This document shows, piece after piece, positions 54,565 through 62,487 of a DNA stretch of 64,000 nt. The position numbers were made by a program, and so were the translations under genes. The stretch is from Acidobacteriota bacterium (lineage in GTDB: Bacteria > Acidobacteriota > Terriglobia > Terriglobales > Acidobacteriaceae). The notes below the pieces were generated by a model, which saw only the letters and a program-made list of their open reading frames with translations, ran no database searches and was not told where the DNA came from. The DNA lies in NCBI GenBank assembly GCA_003010405.1, contig PJLO01000006.1, positions 62,001 through 126,000 on the forward strand, written 5' to 3'. Every line of letters starts with the position of its first letter. Position 1 is the first letter of the stretch.

Positions 54565-54915
54565 CTAATTCTTCATAGCGTTCTTATTGGTGTTAGAGGT
54601 CTTGAAGTTCAGGTCCAGCGGGTAGATTGGCAGATCCACGTGCACCGCATACTCTGCCGTGATCGTCAGCCGCCCTGCCTCGCGCTGCACCTTCACCTCT
54701 TCGGGCGTAAGAGGAACGTCGAACTCGTTTGCCTTCTGCGCGATCAACGCTGCAATCTCCCCGTCGCTCTTCGTGTTGTATGTGTTCACCACCGACTGTT
54801 CTTCGATCAACCTGCCCAGCTTAAAGTCGCCCCAGTACGCCGGGAGCACTCTATATAGGACAAAGCCTCCCACCAACAGAACCAACAGCCCGAAAATTGA
54901 TCTGAACTCTCTCAT
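54565..54915 (-). CDS. Small membrane-anchored protein (DUF4845-like)
   Basis: Protein of 116 residues with one N-terminal membrane helix (IFGLLVLLVGGFVLYRVLPA) and a periplasmic part containing YNTKSDGEIAALIAQKANEF and ITAEYAVHVDLPIYPLDLNF. It resembles DUF4845-type proteins by layout; the match is by eye. It starts nine bases after the proS stop, so it is cotranscribed with proS. Function is unknown. Confidence 0.7.
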   Translation of the reverse strand: MREFRSIFGLLVLLVGGFVLYRVLPAYWGDFKLGRLIEEQSVVNTYNTKSDGEIAALIAQKANEFDVPLTPEEVKVQREAGRLTITAEYAVHVDLPIYPLDLNFKTSNTNKNAMKN

Positions 54916-54924
54916 GGAGTTCTC

Positions 54925-56721
54925 CTAAGCTCGCGGATTATAAAGTCCTTGCAAATGCGTGAGCAGGTCGGCAACGGCGACCTCCGTCGATTGCGCTGTC
55001 GCGCGCTCCACCACTTCTACCTTTCCTTCGGCCAGTTTCTTTCCAACGTTTATGCGGAATGGAATTCCCACAAGATCGGCGTCCTTGAACTTCACTCCGG
55101 GCCGTTCATTGCGGTCGTCGAGGAGCACATCATACCCCGCGGCTTCCAGTTGCTGGCCAATTTTTTCCGAGGCTTCCAGCAGCGCTGTGTCTTTCACGTT
55201 CACCGGCGTAACCACAGCCGTAAACGGAGCAATTGACGGAGCCAGCCAGAATCCGTTCTCGTCATGGCGCTGCTCGATGCAAGCGGTCAGGATGCGTTCC
55301 ACGCCTATGCCATAGCTGCCCATAATAACCGTGACTTCCTTGCCATCGCTGTCCAGAACCTTTGCCCCCATTGATTCGGCGTACTTGGTCCCGAGCTTGA
55401 AGATATGGCCGATTTCCACCGCCTTGCCAAGCTTCAGTGCTTCTCCGCACCGTGGGCAGCCTTCGCCCTCCACCACGTTGCGAAGATCGGCGCAAGCGGT
55501 CACCTCAAAGTCTGTGCCAATATTCAATCCGGTGAAGTGATAATCCAGTTCGTTTGCGCCGCTCACCAGGTTCTTCCGCCCGCGAAGAGCTTCGTCCATC
55601 ACAACTACAAACTGATCCGCGTCACCCACGTAGTTGGCCGTGTCTTTGTTCTCCACAACCCGAACCTGCTTCAAACCGACCGGTCCCAGGTATCCTGCGG
55701 GTGAGTTAAAGTACTTGACGATCTCTTCCTCTTGCATCGGACGGAACTCGCGTCCGCCAACCGCTCCCGAGAGCTTGGCTTCGTTCATCTGATCGTTACC
55801 GCGCATCAGGACCAGCAGCGGGCGGTGTATAGTAGCTCCCGCCGGGCTCGTGCCGTCTGTCATCATGAAAGCCAGCGACTTCATATTGTTGTTCACCGGC
55901 GTCTTCAGGAATGCCGCGACGTCGTCAATCGTCTTCGTTCCGGGCGTGTAAACCTTCTCTCGCTTTCCACTGGGATTGGCCGGAAGATCTTCCACGGCTT
56001 CCAGCTTCGATGTGGCCTTCTCCAGATTTCCCGCATAGCCGCATTTTGCGCAAGATGCCACCAGGTCTTCGCCCGCGTCCGTGTAGACCATGAACTCCTG
56101 GGACTGCGATCCGCCCATCGAGCCGGAATCAGCCTCAACGGCCACAAACTCCAGACCGCAGCGATTGAAGATGCGGCGATAAACCGCATCGTGCAGGTCG
56201 AAGCTCTTATCCAGCCCCGCGCGATCAATGTCGAATGAGTACGAATCCTTCATGGTGAACTGGCGCACCCGCAGCAGCCCGCTCTTGGGGCGAGGCTCAT
56301 CGCGGAACTTCGTTTGAATCTGGTACCAGATCTGCGGTAACTGCTTGTAGCTGCGCAGCTCCTTGCGCGCAATATCCGTCATGATCTCTTCATGGGTCAT
56401 GCCGAGGCACAGGTCCGCGCCCTTGCGATCCTTCAGGCGAAACATGTTGTCGCCCATCACATCCCACCGTCCACTGGCCTCCCAAACATCGCGCGGATTC
56501 AGCGCTGGCAAGAACAACTCCTGGCCGATCGTGTTCATCTCTTCACGAACTATGTCTGTGATCTTGAGGATGGTCCTTTGCGCAAGGAAAAGGTAGGAGT
56601 AGATTCCAGCCGCCAACTGCCGGATATAGCCGGCGCGCACCAAAAATTTGTGACTGGCAACTTCCGCATCAGCAGGCGCTTCGCGGAGCGTGGGGATAAA
56701 CAACTTAGACCAGCGTTGCAT
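54925..56721 (-). CDS. proS: Prolyl-tRNA synthetase
   Basis: Class II aminoacyl-tRNA synthetase of the bacterial type, 598 residues, including the INS editing insertion (about 240-400). Conserved motifs are [20 protein letters not shown] at the N-terminus, [19 protein letters not shown] and the motif 3 [20 protein letters not shown]. The ATG at 56721 is preferred because [14 protein letters not shown] is the usual start; a TTG at 56769 adds 16 residues. The next gene, on the opposite side of a promoter region, is metK. Confidence 0.96.
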   Translation of the reverse strand: MQRWSKLFIPTLREAPADAEVASHKFLVRAGYIRQLAAGIYSYLFLAQRTILKITDIVREEMNTIGQELFLPALNPRDVWEASGRWDVMGDNMFRLKDRKGADLCLGMTHEEIMTDIARKELRSYKQLPQIWYQIQTKFRDEPRPKSGLLRVRQFTMKDSYSFDIDRAGLDKSFDLHDAVYRRIFNRCGLEFVAVEADSGSMGGSQSQEFMVYTDAGEDLVASCAKCGYAGNLEKATSKLEAVEDLPANPSGKREKVYTPGTKTIDDVAAFLKTPVNNNMKSLAFMMTDGTSPAGATIHRPLLVLMRGNDQMNEAKLSGAVGGREFRPMQEEEIVKYFNSPAGYLGPVGLKQVRVVENKDTANYVGDADQFVVVMDEALRGRKNLVSGANELDYHFTGLNIGTDFEVTACADLRNVVEGEGCPRCGEALKLGKAVEIGHIFKLGTKYAESMGAKVLDSDGKEVTVIMGSYGIGVERILTACIEQRHDENGFWLAPSIAPFTAVVTPVNVKDTALLEASEKIGQQLEAAGYDVLLDDRNERPGVKFKDADLVGIPFRINVGKKLAEGKVEVVERATAQSTEVAVADLLTHLQGLYNPRA

Positions 56722-56944
56722 AGAATGAATGAATTCCCGTCTTGAAATAGTTAAAGCTGATTGTAACAAGTCAGTCGTTGGCCGTCAGTTACAAGGGGGC
56801 ATTCAATCAGTCCCGACTGCTTTAGGCGAGGCTGTGTGCCGCGGGCCCTAGCTGTACGCAGTTCTTATCTGCCGTTCGCATGCCTTAATTCCCCATCCAC
56901 TGTCGTATGTTGCTCTCGGGTATAAAACGTATTGTTTACAGAGT

Positions 56945-56968
56945 CTTGCGCAAGTACACTTGTACAAG
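56945..56968. promoter_or_regulatory. Tandem palindromes in the metK promoter region
   Basis: CTTGCGCAAG (56945-56954) and CTTGTACAAG (56959-56968) are perfect ten-base palindromes sharing CTTG-NN-CAAG, four bases apart. They overlap a candidate promoter with TTGTTT (56932) and TACACT (56955). The layout suggests two bound repressor or activator dimers. No SAM riboswitch consensus was seen. Confidence 0.55.
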
Positions 56969-57044
56969 CTAACGCCCGGAATCCTGGCTTGTTGCACCCT
57001 CTCCTGTCCGGGAAGTTACGGGCCTAGCTTCTAGGAGGCACAAA

Positions 57045-58247
57045 TTGTCGTCGCGAAATCGTTTGTTGTTCACGTCTGAGTCGGTGACCGAGGGGCATCC
57101 CGACAAAATTGCGGACCAAGTCTCTGATGCAATCCTCGACGCCTGCTTGGAGCAGGATCCCTATAGCCGCGTTGCTTGTGAGACGCTCACTTGCACCGGC
57201 CTTGTCATGGTTGCAGGCGAAATTACAACTAGAGCCTACGTCGATTTCCAATCGCTCGTGCGTGGCGTTGTCAGTTCCATCGGTTACAACAACGCTCTTT
57301 ACGGCTTTGACTCGAATACCTGCGCAGTAATTTCGAGCATTAACAAGCAGAGTGGCGATATCGCCATGGGTGTTGATACCGGCGGCGCTGGTGATCAGGG
57401 CATGATGTTCGGCTTTGCCACCAACGAAACGCCTGAATTCATGCCGATGCCGATCTCGCTGGCTCACAAGCTGACTCTAAAGCTCACGGAAGTGCGCAAG
57501 AGCGGTAAACTTCCGTATCTGCGTCCAGATGGAAAGAGTCAGGTCACGGTCGAGTATGCCGAGATCGGTAAACCGCTACGCATTGACGCTGTGGTGATCT
57601 CCACCCAGCACGCTGATTCGGTAAGTAACGAAGAGCTTCGCGCCGACATCCTCAAGCACGTCATTCAGAGCACGCTTCCGGCCAACCTGCTTGATGCCGA
57701 CACCAAGTACCACATTAACCCCACGGGCCGTTTCGTTGTAGGCGGACCGATGGGCGACACCGGCTTGACCGGTCGCAAGATCATCGTGGACACCTATGGT
57801 GGTATGGGTCGTCATGGTGGTGGCGCGTTCAGCGGCAAGGATCCGACAAAGGTCGATCGCTCAGGCGCTTATATGGCGCGCTATATCGCCAAGAACATCG
57901 TGGCAGCTGGCCTTGCTGATCGCACCGAAGTTCAGCTCGCTTATGCCATCGGTGTCGCCGAGCCGGTCAGTGTTTTGATCAGGACCTTCGGAACAGGCAA
58001 GGTTGATCGCGATACTCTTGGAGAGCTGGTGCGTAAGAATTTTGATCTTACCCCCAAGGGCATCATGGAGACCCTCAACTTGCGTCGTCCCATCTTCCAG
58101 AAGACCGCAGCTTACGGCCATTTCGGTCGCAACGACGCGGATTTCACCTGGGAGAGGACAGACAAGGCCGCAGCGCTGCGTGAAAGTGCCAAGTCTGCCA
58201 TCGTTGAAATGGCGGGTCTTGCGGTCTCCGCTACCGAATTAATTTAA
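57045..58247 (+). CDS. metK: S-adenosylmethionine synthetase
   Basis: Makes S-adenosylmethionine from methionine and ATP. The protein has 400 residues and the family motifs [32 protein letters not shown] (GAGDQG) and [16 protein letters not shown] (GGGAFSGKD). It starts with TTG at 57045, seven bases after a perfect AGGAGG, an unusual start codon for such a highly expressed gene. A strong terminator follows. Confidence 0.97.
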   Translation: MSSRNRLLFTSESVTEGHPDKIADQVSDAILDACLEQDPYSRVACETLTCTGLVMVAGEITTRAYVDFQSLVRGVVSSIGYNNALYGFDSNTCAVISSINKQSGDIAMGVDTGGAGDQGMMFGFATNETPEFMPMPISLAHKLTLKLTEVRKSGKLPYLRPDGKSQVTVEYAEIGKPLRIDAVVISTQHADSVSNEELRADILKHVIQSTLPANLLDADTKYHINPTGRFVVGGPMGDTGLTGRKIIVDTYGGMGRHGGGAFSGKDPTKVDRSGAYMARYIAKNIVAAGLADRTEVQLAYAIGVAEPVSVLIRTFGTGKVDRDTLGELVRKNFDLTPKGIMETLNLRRPIFQKTAAYGHFGRNDADFTWERTDKAAALRESAKSAIVEMAGLAVSATELI

Positions 58248-58270
58248 GAAGATCTGCAGCTTTTAGCTAA

Positions 58271-58300
58271 AAAGGGGCGTCGCAATTGCGGCGCCCTTTC
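58271..58300 (+). terminator. Rho-independent terminator of metK
   Basis: AAAGGGGCG-T-CGC-AATT-GCG-G-CGCCCTTT hairpin ends in a T-rich run, 23 bases after the stop. Confidence 0.88.
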
Positions 58301-58424
58301 TTTTCCAAAGAAACTGACTGCTGGTACATGGCTTTTGCATCCCAGAGTTCAAGGTAGCCGAAGTTGATGATCGAGCGGCATTCTCCGATTGTGCCGGTCG
58401 CTACCCAGAAGAGCGGAGGGAGAA

Positions 58425-58829
58425 TTGAAAGCCAAGCGTGCCAACCCTGAGTCTTCGAAGATCAGGAAAACCAGTATGTTTGCCGAGATGCTGCGTCAGG
58501 TGCGCAAGGTGCCACGCGGAAAAGTCGCAACTTACGCTGACGTTGCCTATGCCGCTGGCCACCCCGGCGCAGCGCGTCAGGTGGCGTGGGCATTGCACTC
58601 AGAAAGCGCCGGGCTGCCGTGGCATCGCATCGTGGGCGCTGGCGGAAAAATCCTGCTTTCGGGTGAACAGGGTTTCGAACAGCGGATGCGCTTGCAAGCC
58701 GAAGGCATCGGATTTCTTGGACTCAAGGTGAATATGCTCGCACACCGCTACACGTTCTTTTCGATGCAAGGCGAGAAGAAGAAATCAGCACCCCAAAAAT
58801 CAAAGCCGGCTTCGCGCAACGAACGTTGA
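58425..58829 (+). CDS. Alkyltransferase-like (ATL) protein
   Basis: Small MGMT-family protein of about 134 residues with the winged-helix DNA-binding core (VRKVPRGKVATYADVAYAAG, RQVAWAL). The active-site motif reads PWHRIVGAG, so tryptophan replaces the catalytic cysteine of PCHRVV. That identifies it as an alkyltransferase-like protein, which binds O6-alkylguanine and hands it to nucleotide excision repair instead of repairing it directly. The TTG at 58425, just after GGAGGGAG, is chosen as start; a TTG at 58389 is the alternative. Confidence 0.88.
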   Translation: MKAKRANPESSKIRKTSMFAEMLRQVRKVPRGKVATYADVAYAAGHPGAARQVAWALHSESAGLPWHRIVGAGGKILLSGEQGFEQRMRLQAEGIGFLGLKVNMLAHRYTFFSMQGEKKKSAPQKSKPASRNER

Positions 58830-58962
58830 TCGGCAACGGTACCAGGTTAGAGCAGTTGTGTCCCCACAGGTCGTGGAGGTGCAGGATGCCTTGCATTGGA
58901 ACATTTCATCTCCCGTCCGGTGAACTGACTTGAACCAGTATCGCGGTTATGCAAACGGGAGC

Positions 58963-59021
58963 GCGGCTTTGCCAAACCAACATAGATGGCCTTGTTATTG
59001 CATGGCGGGGGCCAAAGCCGC
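58963..59021. repeat. Long inverted repeat in an intergenic region
   Basis: GCGGCTTTGCC (58963-58973) pairs with GGCCAAAGCCGC (59010-59021) around a 36-base loop, with one bulge. It resembles extragenic repeats with AAAGCC/GGCTTT arms. No gene lies in the 300 bases from 58830 to 59131. Confidence 0.4.
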
Positions 59022-59131
59022 ATTCAGGCTGGGGCTAAACCATAAGATCGAGATGAGATCACGGGGAATAGGATTGCGGCCGCAAAGGAGAATAAATAAG
59101 AAGTGATAACGCGATTTCACAACACCATTTC

Positions 59132-59707
59132 TTAGTTGCTCTTGATATGAACGATAAAGTTCCCGAGTTTCCAGGGATTCTGGTATACCTCAATTTCAAG
59201 TTCATTCGTCTTCTTGTTCACCTTCAATTTGCATGCGGGAATCACGGTCCCGGATCCGCCCTTTCCATCCGCAGTAAGCGTCAGTTCGATGGCTCCAATG
59301 CTGTAGTCCCTGGAGCGCGTACCGCCTCGCAGTTCCGGCATGGCCACGTTGCGGTCGGTAACTAATCGGAACCGCCGTTGGCCATTTTCTGCGGGAAGCT
59401 CCCGAATAAATTTCACGTCATTACCCACCGACCGTTCCGGTGAGATACGGCCTTTCGGTTTCATCTTTTCGAGCGCTTTTCGCATCCCATCCGTGCCGTC
59501 TTTCTGGAAGCCATCAATGAGTAATTGCCGCTCTTCAGGCGTTGAGAACGACTCGATGATGATTCTCACCGGAACTATCTGTCCCATCTGGGCGCCCGTG
59601 CCTCTTGCATTCGCTTGGATCGTGATTTGCTTCTGGGCGTGAGTAATACCAATGAACAACAAGCAAAACACGGCGAGCTTGTTAGCAAATTTGAAGTTGG
59701 GATACAT
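59132..59707 (-). CDS. Secreted protein of unknown function
   Basis: Protein of 191 residues with signal peptide (LAVFCLLFIGITHAQ). The mature part starts with beta-rich ITIQANARGTG and has SFSTPEERQLLIDGFQKDGT, then a C-terminal half with SIGAIELTLTADGKGGSGTV and NELEIEVYQNPWKLGNF. No enzymatic motif is recognised. The ATG at 59707 follows GGGAG about ten bases upstream. The gene sits next to a region of decayed genes. Confidence 0.7.
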   Translation of the reverse strand: MYPNFKFANKLAVFCLLFIGITHAQKQITIQANARGTGAQMGQIVPVRIIIESFSTPEERQLLIDGFQKDGTDGMRKALEKMKPKGRISPERSVGNDVKFIRELPAENGQRRFRLVTDRNVAMPELRGGTRSRDYSIGAIELTLTADGKGGSGTVIPACKLKVNKKTNELEIEVYQNPWKLGNFIVHIKSN

Positions 59708-59887
59708 CTTGATTTTTCTCCCTGGAACCACAAAAAACGAGACTTGTTTCGAGCGCGTCTGATTTTAGCCTTCTAAGCCAGAATCCGCGAGTGCGCTTTC
59801 ACTTCACCCGATCTGTCGCAACCAAAGGACACTGGCGTCGGACTCGGACACCCAGGTGGGCGCAGCCTGATACTAAGGTCCGCCGGC

Positions 59888-60362
59888 TATCTGGGATTGT
59901 TGTTGTTGACGATTGTTGCTGCAATATTCCTATCTCCCTGCTGGGCGCGGGATCTTTCCTCCCGGGCCTATGTCATTACTCCGAGTCATGCCACTGACCT
60001 GGTGCTATTTCAACGGCAGTATTGACCTCAACGGCCTCCCTGTCAGCGGCGCGGGAAGGTCCAGCGTAGAGACTTTCAGCTACTATCACTCGTTCGGGAT
60101 ATTCGGCCGCTCAGTCAGCGCTCTCGCCGTGTTGCCTTACTCAGCGGGACACTTTCAAGGGGCAGAAACTGGCGCAGAGCAGCAGTATTTGGCGAACTCC
60201 CGCATGGGAGGAACAGCCCTAGTCCCAGTAACCAAAAACCAATCGCTGAAGTTCAGCTTCAGCAATGGCACATACATCCGGTTTGGCGGCAACTACATGA
60301 CCGTGTCGGTTAGCTGGCAGTATCACTGGCTCGGCAGGCCAAACCAGTTTCGTACGACGTAA
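59888..60362 (+). pseudogene. Decayed outer-membrane barrel gene
   Basis: One frame (from about 59888) reads a signal-peptide-like YLGLLLLTIVAAIFLSPCWA followed by VITPSHATDLVLF. A +1 frameshift near 60000-60010 moves the continuation YFNGSIDLNGLPVSGAGRSS, SYYHSFGIFGRSVSALAVLP into another frame. The part between LANSRMGG and VPVTKNQSLKFSFSNG looks shortened relative to what a barrel of this type needs. The end GGNYMTVSVSWQYHWLGRP is intact. It resembles transporters of the MetA-pathway-of-phenol-degradation group. No clear start codon was found. Confidence 0.65.
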
Positions 60363-60614
60363 TCCGCAGAGGCGCCGTCGGCCTTCATGCCCGCGCTCAC
60401 GCCTCCAATGCTATACATCGAGGATGCCGACCAAGTTGCAATTTTTCCGGTTCGGCACAGCAGCGGGCCACGGCCACCGCTTCCACCGAATCCGATTCTT
60501 TACTCCTGGCAGGACGATGACACACTCAGCCTTCCTCAGGACCTCCGGTGGTAGGCTCTTGCTGCCGAGCATTGCCTCCAGCACCGATTCCTTGTTCCAG
60601 AGCATCTTCTCCAC
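60360..60614 (-). pseudogene. Remnant of a SYLF-domain (Ysc84-like) gene
   Basis: The minus strand reads ESVLEAMLGSKSLPPEVLRK, then AECVIVLPGVK, the N-terminal part of a SYLF lipid-binding domain. A frameshift near 60500 moves the continuation GFGGSGGRGPLLCRTG and SASSMYSIGGVSAGMKADGA into another frame. The domain stops at SADYV, where it abuts the end of the convergent barrel remnant. The signal peptide and C-terminal half are missing. It is clearly nonfunctional. Confidence 0.6.
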
Positions 60615-60838
60615 GCATCATACTGTTCGACCGCCCTGCGTGCCGGCGAGCACAGGTGACCGAAATTCCTTTCTATTCGCGGCGGCAGTTTCGGCGGGCA
60701 ATGTTGTTTGCGGCCATAAAGCGGGTTGTATCCGCCCCAGCCCCAGAATGCCTCGGCACCAGTCTGGTAGGTAGCACCCGCTGGGTTCTGCCATTTTGTC
60801 GAGCTTGATTCTGGGCCTACAGTTGATCGGGAGGAAAC

Positions 60839-62347
60839 ATGTCAAACTGGCCGAAATTTCCCACAATTTACGAAATTAACACCTGGGTCTGGCTTCACGG
60901 TCTGACCGACAAATCGGGAACCTCGTTTGATTTGGGGTCCGTTCCTTCAGCGGAATGGGATGCCATTGCCAACTATGGCTTCGACGCCGTCTGGTTAATG
61001 GGAGTTTGGGAGCGAAGTCCTGCTGGCATCGCCATTGCCAATCAAAACCAGAATCTGCTGCATGATTTTCGGCAAGCTCTGCCCGACTTTCGCCCAGAGG
61101 ACAATGTGGGATCTCCCTATTGCGTGCGGCGTTACGTGGTGGACAAACATCTGGGCGGACCTAAGGGTCTTGCCATTGCCCGCAAGGAACTCGCGAAGCG
61201 GAACATGCGCCTCCTTCTCGACTTCGTGCCGAATCACGTTGCCCCCGACCATCCCTGGGCCGTCGAGCACCCCGAGTATTTTATTCGCGGTGACGCTGAG
61301 GATGTCAGGAACGACCCGTCGTCGTACATAAGCATCGATGGGCAGATCTTTGCTTGCGGTCGCGACCCCTATTTCCCCGCATGGCCTGATGTGCTGCAGT
61401 TGAATGCTTTTCAGCCAGGTCTGCGACAGGCGGTGATTGAAACCGTTTCCACTATTGCCGATCAGTGCGACGGGATACGCTGCGACATGGCGATGCTAAT
61501 GCTAAACCCCATCTTCGAACGCACGTGGGGCCACCGCGCCGGTCAACGGCCCGCAACGGAGTACTGGGATGACGTGATCCGGGCTATCAAGAAAGATCAT
61601 GCAGACTTTCTCTTCATTGCCGAGGCTTACTGGGATTTGGAATGGGAGTTGCAGCAGCGGGGATTCGACTTTTGTTATGACAAGAGGCTCTATGACCGGT
61701 TGGAGCACGACAACGCGGAGTGCGTTCGGCTTCATCTGTGCGCCGATCTTGAATATCAGCAGAAACTCCTTCGCTTCATCGAAAACCACGACGAACCCCG
61801 CGCGGCAGCAACGTTTCCACCTGCGAAGGAACGAGCCGCAGCAGTGACGACAGCCACGCTTCCAGGAGCAAGGCTTTTCCATGAGGGGCAGTTCGAGGGG
61901 CGAAAAATAAGAGTTCCTGTGTTCTTGGGCAGGCGTCCTGAAGAGCCTCCGGATCAGGCATTGCAGTCCTTCTACAGAAAGCTACTGAAAGCCATTGACG
62001 TCCCGATGTTTCGCAACGGTCATTGGAGCCTGTGCGACCGCAGGGGCTGGCCCGATAATCCGTCTTACCAGAACCTCGTGGCCTGGAACTGGGTCAAGGA
62101 CGACGATCGGTATCTCGTTGTGGTCAATCTCAGCGACAACGCCGTTCAAGCCCGCGTATCGATACCGTGGAGCGACGCGGGAGGTGAAACCTGGCGGCTC
62201 GTCGATGTCTTGTCCGAGGCGACCTATGATCGCCTTGGGGATGACATGCGGGACGCGGGGCTATACGTGGAACTGGGACCCTGGAACTGTAGCCTCTTCC
62301 AGTGCCGTCGCGCTCGGAAAGCCATGCCGAGCGCAAAGATTGCCTGA
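60839..62347 (+). CDS. GH13 alpha-amylase family protein
   Basis: Glycoside hydrolase family 13 enzyme of 502 residues. The four conserved regions are DFVPNHV (region I), GIRCDMAML (II, nucleophile Asp), FIAEAYWD (III, acid/base Glu) and FIENHDEPR (IV). The N-terminus KFPTIYEINTWVWL matches GH13. A C-terminal beta domain follows (NLSDNAVQARVSIPW). No signal peptide, so it acts in the cytoplasm, probably on alpha-glucan or trehalose-type substrates. GGGAGG precedes the ATG. Confidence 0.9.
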   Translation: MSNWPKFPTIYEINTWVWLHGLTDKSGTSFDLGSVPSAEWDAIANYGFDAVWLMGVWERSPAGIAIANQNQNLLHDFRQALPDFRPEDNVGSPYCVRRYVVDKHLGGPKGLAIARKELAKRNMRLLLDFVPNHVAPDHPWAVEHPEYFIRGDAEDVRNDPSSYISIDGQIFACGRDPYFPAWPDVLQLNAFQPGLRQAVIETVSTIADQCDGIRCDMAMLMLNPIFERTWGHRAGQRPATEYWDDVIRAIKKDHADFLFIAEAYWDLEWELQQRGFDFCYDKRLYDRLEHDNAECVRLHLCADLEYQQKLLRFIENHDEPRAAATFPPAKERAAAVTTATLPGARLFHEGQFEGRKIRVPVFLGRRPEEPPDQALQSFYRKLLKAIDVPMFRNGHWSLCDRRGWPDNPSYQNLVAWNWVKDDDRYLVVVNLSDNAVQARVSIPWSDAGGETWRLVDVLSEATYDRLGDDMRDAGLYVELGPWNCSLFQCRRARKAMPSAKIA

Positions 62348-62487
62348 TCAGAAGGTTACTCCTATCTCGATGCCGCTCGAAAAGTGAATAAGAGCGGCGT
62401 GCTCTTCGGACATCATTTTTGAACCGGCAGATTTAGCTTTGGGGGACGGCAAAACAGATGCCTTTGCTAAGAGAGAACCGACGAGGA

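Noticed and set aside
56770..57044. SAM riboswitch before metK
   Set aside because: No SAM-I, SAM-II or SAM-IV core sequence was recognised; tandem palindromes are there instead. A covariance-model scan would settle it.
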